A stretch of 64,000 nucleotides of DNA from Deltaproteobacteria bacterium. Its GTDB lineage: Bacteria; Desulfobacterota; Syntrophobacteria; Syntrophobacterales; Syntrophobacteraceae. The stretch is from assembly GCA_021780695.1 (NCBI GenBank), contig JAJXYD010000026.1:43006-107005 (forward strand). Reading direction: 5' to 3'. The notes beneath the pieces are model-generated. The model searched no databases, was not told the DNA's origin, and worked only from the letters and a program-made list of their open reading frames with translations. Numbering within the stretch: position 1 is the first letter of the stretch; each line of letters starts with the position of its first letter. The position numbers and the translations under genes were made by a program. Shown one piece after another: positions 58,007-64,000 of this stretch.

Positions 58007-59892
58007 TAATTTCCGCCGTTTAAAACGTCACCGGTCGTGCCGAAACCGGGTACCGCCGTCTGATGATTGAAGATGCTCGCATAGAAAGCATTCTGCTCTA
58101 TTAATTCCCTGTGGGAACCCTCGCCCGCGATCCGGCCCTCTTCCAAAACGATGATCCTATCGGCATCGGCCACGGGGGCAATGCGGTGAGAGACGATGAT
58201 ACAGGTTCGCCCTTGCAGATAAGAGGCAATGGAGCCGATTATCGCGTGTTCGGTCTCCATGTCCACCGCCGAAAGGCCATCGTCTATAATGATTATGGGC
58301 CTATCCAGAAGAAGCGCCCGCGCAATGGCTATCCTCTGCCTTTGCCCGCCGGAAAGCTTTATTCCCTTCTCCCCTATTCGCGTAGCATAGCCCTGCGGCA
58401 TGGCCGCAATTTCGTCATGAATTGCCGCGGCCCGGGCGGCCTTTTCGATCTTGTCCCCGCCCGCATCCGGAGAGCCCAGGGAAATGTTAAAACCAATCGT
58501 ATCGGAAAAAAGCATCACATCCTGGGAAACATAGGCTATGGCGTTTCTTACCGAATCGATCGAAACCGCATTGACATCGTGGCCGTCGTAGAAAAGACGG
58601 CCCGAATCCACTGGAAGAAGGCGTGCCAGGAGGTTGCAAAGGGTGGTTTTCCCCGATCCCGTGCGCCCGACAATCCCAAGAACAGTTCCCGGAACGATTT
58701 CGAAGTCCACTCCGTCCAGAATCCGTCTCGCCTGCCCGGGGTAGCTGAAGGAGAGGTTTTCTAACCGGATTTGCCCCCGACCGATCGGAACGGATACCGC
58801 ATTTTCACCGTCTGCAAGGGAAGGTTTAACCTTCATAAGGGCCTCTATACGGGATAGGGAGGTAACTCCCCGCTGGAAAAGATCGGCTACCCAGCCAATA
58901 GCCATCATGGGCCAGGTCATAAGGAAAAGATAGCTTATAAAGGCCACGAAATCCCCCGCCGTGATGGTTCCCCTTATCACCAGACGACCGCCGAAGATCA
59001 GCACCAGGAGCATGCTACCGTTGGCTATAAAGCCCGAGACGGGTAACAGCGCGCCGTAAATGAGCGCCACGCCAATATTGTTTCTAACATAGGTTTCACC
59101 CATTTGGGCAAACCTGCGCCCCTGGTGCTCCTCCTGGTTGTAGGCCTTAACGAGGCGAATCGAGGAGATCGTCGAGCGAACGAATTCGGTTAAAACCGAA
59201 AACTGCTCCTGCACTTTTTTAAATCTTCCATGGAGGCGGGAGGAAAGGGTGCTCGTTAGAAAAGCCAGTAGCGGCATCGGTAAAACAGCTATCAGCGTTA
59301 GGCGCGGGTCTATATAGAGCATGAAACCAAAGGCCGCCAGTCCCATGAAAACCGCATCGAACAACGCCACTATCCCCATTCCGGTTGCAAGCTGAACGGC
59401 GGCAAGATCGTTGGTGGCAAGGGCCATGACCGCGCCGGGAGTGTTTTTTTGAAAAAATTCCTTATCGAGCCCGAGAAGATGGGAAAACATACGGTTTCTT
59501 AGAAGCGTTTCGACCCGGCGGGAAAACCCCAGGATAAGTTGGCGCCAAAAAAACCGCGAGCACGCCATGCCCAGGGCCATGAGGATTATGTATACTCCGC
59601 ATCGCGACAAAAGATGCGGTGTGGCATGCCCGTTTTGAAGGGCGTCAACAGCGTATTTTATGATACGAGGAATCAAGAGCTGAAGCAGATCGACCAGCAC
59701 CAGGGCCGCGAAACCGCCCGCCAGGCTCCAACCATAGCGTTTGAAATAAGGCCTTAGAAGCCCGATCGAACCCCACGAGTTCCCGGCAAAAGAACCGGTT
59801 GAAGACACACCCAAACCCTTTTCCAAAAGACTCCACCTCGTTTCCTTTTTATAAACATCCAGCCCCGCGCCGTCATAGCGGCCGAAAACCAT
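58006..59892 (-). CDS. ABC exporter half-transporter with degenerate catalytic site
   Basis: The 628-residue protein has a ~35-residue N-terminal extension, six membrane helices and an ATPase with Walker A GRTGSGKTT, signature LSGGQRQ and Walker B IIIIDDGLSAVD. The catalytic glutamate after Walker B is aspartate, the mark of the degenerate-site subunit of heterodimeric exporters such as BmrC/TM287. It is the upstream partner of the 602-residue protein. Confidence 0.9.
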   Translation of the reverse strand: MVFGRYDGAGLDVYKKETRWSLLEKGLGVSSTGSFAGNSWGSIGLLRPYFKRYGWSLAGGFAALVLVDLLQLLIPRIIKYAVDALQNGHATPHLLSRCGVYIILMALGMACSRFFWRQLILGFSRRVETLLRNRMFSHLLGLDKEFFQKNTPGAVMALATNDLAAVQLATGMGIVALFDAVFMGLAAFGFMLYIDPRLTLIAVLPMPLLAFLTSTLSSRLHGRFKKVQEQFSVLTEFVRSTISSIRLVKAYNQEEHQGRRFAQMGETYVRNNIGVALIYGALLPVSGFIANGSMLLVLIFGGRLVIRGTITAGDFVAFISYLFLMTWPMMAIGWVADLFQRGVTSLSRIEALMKVKPSLADGENAVSVPIGRGQIRLENLSFSYPGQARRILDGVDFEIVPGTVLGIVGRTGSGKTTLCNLLARLLPVDSGRLFYDGHDVNAVSIDSVRNAIAYVSQDVMLFSDTIGFNISLGSPDAGGDKIEKAARAAAIHDEIAAMPQGYATRIGEKGIKLSGGQRQRIAIARALLLDRPIIIIDDGLSAVDMETEHAIIGSIASYLQGRTCIIVSHRIAPVADADRIIVLEEGRIAGEGSHRELIEQNAFYASIFNHQTAVPGFGTTGDVLNGGN

Positions 59893-60089
59893 CCCTTAAA
59901 TCTTTAACGGCTCCCCGGGAAAAGCCGGCAGCTTCTGCCTGCCACAGGCTGGAAAATCCGCACTGAAGAGAAAAAACGCGCCCCGCCGAAATGATTTTCG
60001 GCGCTGATTATAATGCCCTTTGCCAATTTGGTGAATAGCCCGTCAGTGCCCCACAAAGATTGCTGCCGGCGCGAGCTGAAAAAGAGAAC

Positions 60090-60118
60090 TTGCATAGACT
60101 GGAGATGTACCCTATAAC
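60090..60118 (+). promoter_or_regulatory. Candidate sigma-70 promoter of the ECF operon
   Basis: TTGCAT (60090-60095), a 17-base spacer and TATAAC (60113-60118) lie ~52 bases upstream of ATG 60170. The implied leader of about 45 bases leaves no room for a riboswitch such as TPP. Confidence 0.45.
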
Positions 60119-60169
60119 ATACTATTAGTTGTATATTAACGGATAAACGTACTTTTTGGACATGATAAC

Positions 60170-60763
60170 ATGAGCCTGCACCAAAACCATTACTTCGCAA
60201 CCAAAGATCTGGTCACCATTGCCGGTGTGGCCTCCATGGGCGGCGTCGCCTCGACCTATCTGGGATACATGGGACATTTGCTGGGCGCCGCCACCGGTAT
60301 CCCCCTGCTCTCCCAGCTAACGGTGGGGCTTCACGTCCTCTGGCTGGTTCTTATACTGGCGCTTCTAAACAAGGTGGGCAGCGGACTGCTTTGCGCCCTT
60401 GTCGATAACCTCATTCAATTTCTTATGGGCAGTCACATCGGGCTTCTCGTTTTGCCGATCGGGATCTTGCAGGGAATCCTTGCCGAGATCGGCTTTTGGA
60501 CGGCAAGAAGACTCGGACTCATGCCGGCGATGCTTCTGGCCGGGGGGCTTAGTTCGATTGCGCATATACTATTTTTTCAAACCGCATTTCATCAGTTCGG
60601 CCCCCTGGGGATTGCCCTGGGGATGGGAGCCGTAGCTTTTGTGGCCGGAGCTTTCCTGGGCGGTTTGTTTCCTTACAGCGTGGCCATGGTTTTACAACGC
60701 GCCGCTGTGGCAAAGGTAAACGGCATGGCCCCCGAGATTGGAAAACGTTCGGCGCGCAAATGA
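60170..60763 (+). CDS. ECF transporter substrate-binding (S) component, YkoE-like
   Basis: The 197-residue membrane protein has six hydrophobic helices and resembles YkoE in its VGSGLLCALVDNLIQFLMG and PIGILQGILAEIGF segments. YkoE systems are thought to import thiamine precursors. Substrate here is inferred and not backed by a riboswitch. Its stop overlaps the ATPase start (ATGA); together with the ATPase and T component it forms a complete importer. Confidence 0.8.
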   Translation: MSLHQNHYFATKDLVTIAGVASMGGVASTYLGYMGHLLGAATGIPLLSQLTVGLHVLWLVLILALLNKVGSGLLCALVDNLIQFLMGSHIGLLVLPIGILQGILAEIGFWTARRLGLMPAMLLAGGLSSIAHILFFQTAFHQFGPLGIALGMGAVAFVAGAFLGGLFPYSVAMVLQRAAVAKVNGMAPEIGKRSARK

Positions 60764-62343
60764 GATTTGGCCTCTTTCGCAAAAAAAACGAGCAGAACCC
60801 AGTCCTTACAAAGTCTTCCACGGAAGATTTTCCCAACGTTTTTCCGGCGCTCTCCATCCGGGATTTGACCTTTTCTTTTCCCGGTCGAAATCGACCGGCA
60901 CTGCAAAACATCTCTCTTGAAATAGAGCCGGGACAATTCACTCTCGTCACCGGCCCGTCGGGTTCGGGTAAGTCGGCCCTGGCTCTTGCCATGGCGGGCT
61001 ACATCCCCCACGTTGTTGAAGGGACGATGTCGGGCGGCGTTCTGATTGGCAATACGTCCACCTCGCAATGTCCCTTGAGCGCTCTTGCCGTGACCGTATC
61101 GCTTTGCCGCCAGGACCCGGAGGCGCAAATATGCACTCTTACGGTTGAAGACGAGGTCCGGTTCGGGCCGGAAAACCTCGCGCTTGCCGTTAAGGAGATA
61201 GTGCGGCGTGAAAAGGACTGCCTGGAGGCCGTGGATTGCCTGCGCCTCAAAGGGAGGCAAACGCCAAACCTCTCGGGTGGTGAAAAACAGCGTGTGGCGA
61301 TAGCTTCGATGCTGGCGATGGCCCCACGGGTCCTTATCCTGGATGAACCTACCTCCAACCTGGACCCCGAAGCCGCGCGGCAGGTATTGACGGCCATTGA
61401 AAAACTTCGCTGCGACGAAAAGTTGACCCTGATCGTGATCGAGCATAGACTTTCTCCCCTGCTGTCCGTGGCCGATCGCATGGTCGTATTGGACCGGGGG
61501 GAAATCAGGCTTGACGGAAAACCAAAAGACGTCTATCCGGCCTATCGCGCTCTTTTGGACAGCAGATGCGCTTTCGGTGGGAAAGAAGCTCTCCCGGCCC
61601 TAAAAACAACCGATAATGCCCCGATCGTTTTGCAGGTTCGCAACCTTTTCTTTAGACGCGAAAACACCGAAGTGCTGCGCTCCATTTCCGCCGACGTTCG
61701 CCAGGGCGAGTTCATAGGGATCATCGGGGCCAACGGTTCGGGCAAAACTACCTTTCTCGAATGCCTTGCGGGGCTTAACCGGCCCGATTGCGGAGACGTC
61801 ACAGTTTGCGGGCTAAACACCAGGCGGACCAGGGTCTCGACTATCGCCCGCCATATCGGCTTCGTTTTTCAAAACCCAAACCACCAGATATTCGAAAACA
61901 CGGTCGCCGATGAAGTCGGCTTCGCATCGAAAAATTTTGGCCTCGACCCGGAAAGGACCGCCAAGGTCTCTAAAAAAGTTCTGGCCGAAATGGGCCTTGA
62001 GCCCTATGAGAAGTTCCACCCGCTAAGGCTTAGCCACGGAGAAAAACGCAGATTAAACCTCTGTTCGGTACTTGCTCACGGACCCGAAATACTCATGCTC
62101 GATGAACCCTTCATAGGCCAGGACGCTTATAACTCCGCCCAAATCATGGCCGCCGCCCTTCGTTTCAATCGAGAGGGGCATACTGTCCTTATGATATCCC
62201 ACGATATCGGGATGGTATTTGACTATTGCACGCGCATCATGCTCTTCGATGCCGGAAGTCTCCTGGTTGACGCCGATCCCCGGACGGCGCGCGCTAAAAT
62301 TCAAGAACTCGGAAAATCAAGCTTTTTACCGGAAGACAAATGA
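60760..62343 (+). CDS. Double-ATPase component of ECF transporter (YkoD-like)
   Basis: The 527-residue protein has two ABC ATPase halves: GPSGSGKSA, LSGGEKQR and LILDEPTSN in the first; GANGSGKTT, LSHGEKRR and LMLDEPFIG in the second. The second signature has histidine in place of glycine. A single polypeptide with both ATPases matches YkoD of YkoEDC systems. It overlaps both neighbours by ATGA. Confidence 0.93.
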   Translation: MRFGLFRKKNEQNPVLTKSSTEDFPNVFPALSIRDLTFSFPGRNRPALQNISLEIEPGQFTLVTGPSGSGKSALALAMAGYIPHVVEGTMSGGVLIGNTSTSQCPLSALAVTVSLCRQDPEAQICTLTVEDEVRFGPENLALAVKEIVRREKDCLEAVDCLRLKGRQTPNLSGGEKQRVAIASMLAMAPRVLILDEPTSNLDPEAARQVLTAIEKLRCDEKLTLIVIEHRLSPLLSVADRMVVLDRGEIRLDGKPKDVYPAYRALLDSRCAFGGKEALPALKTTDNAPIVLQVRNLFFRRENTEVLRSISADVRQGEFIGIIGANGSGKTTFLECLAGLNRPDCGDVTVCGLNTRRTRVSTIARHIGFVFQNPNHQIFENTVADEVGFASKNFGLDPERTAKVSKKVLAEMGLEPYEKFHPLRLSHGEKRRLNLCSVLAHGPEILMLDEPFIGQDAYNSAQIMAAALRFNREGHTVLMISHDIGMVFDYCTRIMLFDAGSLLVDADPRTARAKIQELGKSSFLPEDK

Positions 62344-63149
62344 TCGTAAAATTTGAAAAGACCGATTCGTTTCTCCATCGCCTGAACCCGGTGGCTAAAT
62401 TTTCCGTTCTCCTCTCCTACGGCTTGATTGTCTTCCTTGCGGGCAGCCTGCCGCTGGAACTGGCCTGTATCGGGTGTGTCTTTCTCCTCGAGCGTATCGC
62501 CGGCAGTCGGCAAATCTCCGCATTCGTGCTCTCGCGATTCATGGTGACGTTTGTTGCCGTAATCCTGGTCATGCAAATTCTCATGACGCGGTCGGGTACG
62601 GTTGTGGGCTCCATACCCTTTTACTTCACACGCCTGGATATTACCTCCGAAGGCATTGATAACGGCCTGCTCATCTCGATGAGGTTTCTGTCCGTCGTCA
62701 TTTTGGGAGCTCTTTTCATAGCCGTAACAAACCCGGCCGATTTCGTCTATTCGCTCATGCGGATTGGGGTTCCCTACCGATTCGGCTTCATGATTATCCT
62801 GGCGATGCGGTTGGCGGCCGTTTTCGAACAGGAGCTAAAAACCCTTACAAACGCCCAGAAAATGCGCGGACTGCACATTGACCAATCGGGGGCAAGGACC
62901 CTTTTGCTATGCCTTCGCTCTACCGTGGTTCCTCTTATTGTCTGCGCTCTTTCCCGCGTGGACGACCTTGTCGTCTCGATGGAAGGAAGGGCTTTTGGCT
63001 GCAGGAAGACCAGGACTTTCGTGGCGCCAAAGACCTGGACCCTGGTCGATAAGACCTTATTGGTTGCAAGTTCGGCCATGGCCCTGCTGGTGTTGCTGAA
63101 CCTTGTCCTATGCCCGCATTTTCCGCCCCACCTGTTGCCCCGCATGTAG
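62340..63149 (+). CDS. ECF transporter transmembrane (T) component, YkoC-like
   Basis: The 269-residue EcfT-family membrane protein starts MIVKFEKTDSFLHRLNPVAK and has the coupling-helix motif AQKMRGLH near residue 175 with a second basic motif MEGRAFGCRKTR. It connects the ATPases to the S component. It overlaps the ATPase gene by ATGA. Confidence 0.9.
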   Translation: MIVKFEKTDSFLHRLNPVAKFSVLLSYGLIVFLAGSLPLELACIGCVFLLERIAGSRQISAFVLSRFMVTFVAVILVMQILMTRSGTVVGSIPFYFTRLDITSEGIDNGLLISMRFLSVVILGALFIAVTNPADFVYSLMRIGVPYRFGFMIILAMRLAAVFEQELKTLTNAQKMRGLHIDQSGARTLLLCLRSTVVPLIVCALSRVDDLVVSMEGRAFGCRKTRTFVAPKTWTLVDKTLLVASSAMALLVLLNLVLCPHFPPHLLPRM

Positions 63150-63327
63150 GGTCAAAACAGCCCGGAGGCGCAATCCATTGATCGTGCCACACAGCGATAG
63201 CCCCAACCGTTTCGCCGATCCTGTCCGGGTGGTCAAGAGGAGGTATTTTATCCGGGAACAAATCCATCCGTGCATGGTTGACCTCAGCCTCCACTGAGCT
63301 TAAAGTTTGAAAAAAGGAGAAACAATC

Positions 63328-63588
63328 ATGGAAGGCAAACACGAACACAAGCATCTCCACGCTCATGAGCACGCTCACGTCCATTCCCATGAACACTCCC
63401 ATGGGGAAACGAAACATTCTCACGAACACACGCACAAGCACGCCCATGAACACCTTCACGAGCACAGCCATGAACACTCGCATGGAGCGGGTACGCAGGC
63501 CCATGACCATGACCACTCCGGCGAGCACGGACCCCATGAGCATGACCATCCGCTGCATCAGTCGGAAGCCCATGACCACGCGCATTAA
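63328..63588 (+). CDS. Histidine-rich small protein
   Basis: The 86-residue protein is 34 histidines (40%) arranged in HxH-type runs (HEHxHxH), without a signal peptide. Such proteins bind nickel, zinc or cobalt as stores or chaperones. ATG 63328 is preceded by AAAGGAGA. It follows the ECF operon after 178 bases on the same strand, which raises the idea of metal handling, though the S component does not resemble known metal carriers. Confidence 0.8.
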   Translation: MEGKHEHKHLHAHEHAHVHSHEHSHGETKHSHEHTHKHAHEHLHEHSHEHSHGAGTQAHDHDHSGEHGPHEHDHPLHQSEAHDHAH

Positions 63589-63728
63589 TGGCAACGGGGG
63601 CAGCCCTTGAAAAAGGAAAATCCGCCCTCCACCGTTTATGGAAGTCACGGTCCTCCGGGTTCGAACCTGGCTATACCGCTGATTGGCGTGGGTTTAGATC
63701 AAGGGTGAAAACCATTTTGCAGCCTTAA
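63588..63728 (+). CDS. Coupled 46-residue ORF after the histidine-rich gene
   Basis: ATG 63588 overlaps the stop of the histidine-rich gene (TAATG), the same coupling used by hpnJ/hpnK. It reads 46 residues: MATGAALEKGKSALHRL..., basic and tryptophan-containing (SSGFEPGYTADWRG), ending just inside a perfect 21-base palindrome (63723-63743). I do not recognise it. The overlap favours translation, but short length keeps confidence low. Confidence 0.4.
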   Translation: MATGAALEKGKSALHRLWKSRSSGFEPGYTADWRGFRSRVKTILQP

Positions 63729-63743
63729 AACTAAGTTTTAAGG
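63723..63743. repeat. Perfect palindrome after the histidine-rich module
   Basis: CCTTAAAAC and GTTTTAAGG are exact arms of 9 bases around TAA. The left arm contains the stop of the 46-codon ORF. It could be the transcript-end hairpin of this module, although the following bases are G-rich rather than T-rich. Confidence 0.45.
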
Positions 63744-63809
63744 GGGCACGAAAGAGCCGTTTCAGAAGGCTTTCTAACGACATTTAAGGAGGCTTCAGGG
63801 CCTGCGAGC

Positions 63810-63872
63810 GTGGGGATAGGGGACGGTGGGGATAGGGGACGGTGGGGATAGGGGACGTGGGGATAGGGGACG
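63810..63872. repeat. Tandem 16-base repeat GTGGGGATAGGGGACG
   Basis: Three exact 16-base copies (63810-63825, 63826-63841, 63842-63857) are followed by a 15-base copy lacking the first G (63858-63872) and a decayed fragment (TGGATAGGG). There are no unique spacers. Similar short GATAGGGGAC motifs are known as dispersed repeats in many genomes. Confidence 0.85.
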
Positions 63873-63889
63873 TGGATAGGGTAGAGTAG

Positions 63890-64000
63890 AGAGCAGGTTT
63901 TGACCCTGCCCTCCCTCATCAAACCGTGCATGCGGTTTTCCCGCACACGGCTTTCCGATGTTCTTCACCGCGAGGCATGCGCCTTCGTCCAGCCTGCTGT
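63890..64000 (-). other. Group II intron/mobile-element-like sequence at right edge
   Basis: On the minus strand the end reads as AAGCCGTGTGCGGGAAAACC followed by GCATGCACGGTTTGATGAGG. It contains a stem-loop CCGTGTGC...GCATGCACGG and looks like segments seen near group II intron reverse transcriptases. The element is cut by the window end, so the identification is tentative. Confidence 0.3.

Noticed and set aside
59893..60169. TPP riboswitch before the YkoE-like importer
   Set aside because: No CTGAGA or related thi-box sequence, and the candidate promoter leaves only a ~45-base leader.
63650..63700. tRNA, suggested by GGGTTCGAACCTGG
   Set aside because: The T-stem is mismatched, no anticodon or acceptor arm can be built, and the stretch lies inside the coupled 46-codon ORF.
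63810..63880. CRISPR array
   Set aside because: The repeats are directly adjacent with no spacers, and no cas genes are present.

Overview
This 64 kb stretch looks like chromosomal DNA of an anaerobic Gram-negative bacterium, most likely a deltaproteobacterium (Desulfobacterota, Syntrophobacterales-like). The basis is the mix of genes: late hopanoid genes (hpnI/J/K), a cytoplasmic molybdopterin oxidoreductase beside CoA-ester enzymes, a large PAS/GAF hybrid kinase, an MltF-like transglycosylase, a DUF3426 zinc-ribbon protein and the MEP pathway gene dxs. No rRNA, tRNA or CRISPR array was found. The taxonomy is inferred from gene content only.

Layout. 1-8.4 kb: the 3' part of a proline dehydrogenase/aldehyde dehydrogenase fusion, pstS, a DUF47-PiT phosphate transport pair, an HD hydrolase and ilvN-ilvB. 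8.4-12.8 kb: a tightly coupled operon hpnJ-hpnK-SMR protein-(SMR::HpnI fusion) for the aminosugar/cyclitol head group of bacteriohopanetetrol. The two SMR-type units suggest a lipid flippase. 13-20 kb: hybrid kinase, transglycosylase and an AT-rich PatB-type lyase that looks acquired. 20-25.6 kb (minus strand): MarR regulator, broken reductase-like gene, MaoC-like hydratase, molybdopterin oxidoreductase and enoyl-CoA hydratase. Two copies of one palindrome mark likely MarR operators.

25,793-29,265 is a complete Tn3-family unit with 33-bp perfect terminal inverted repeats and a 5-bp target duplication (AGTCC). It holds a resolvase, a DUF1778/GNAT toxin-antitoxin pair and a wrecked tnpA. Next to it lie a small unknown gene, a possible structured RNA, and lrgA-lrgB-lysR.

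32-38 kb: an unknown B12-binding radical SAM protein, priA and a degenerate M23-like protein in one minus-strand run, then a nucleoside phosphorylase. 38-45 kb: ligA, acylphosphatase, HU, serS, DUF3426 protein, hpt and nfu. 44.6-55.2 kb: a long minus-strand run oppA-nudC-oppB-oppC-xseA-xseB-ispA-dxs-tlyA-rlmH. The prenyl genes (dxs, ispA) would supply precursors for the hopanoids. 55.7-63.7 kb: a lone gspG, a heterodimeric ABC exporter with one degenerate catalytic site, and a YkoEDC-like ECF importer followed by a histidine-rich protein and a coupled 46-codon ORF. The right edge has a short tandem repeat and sequence resembling a group II intron-associated segment.
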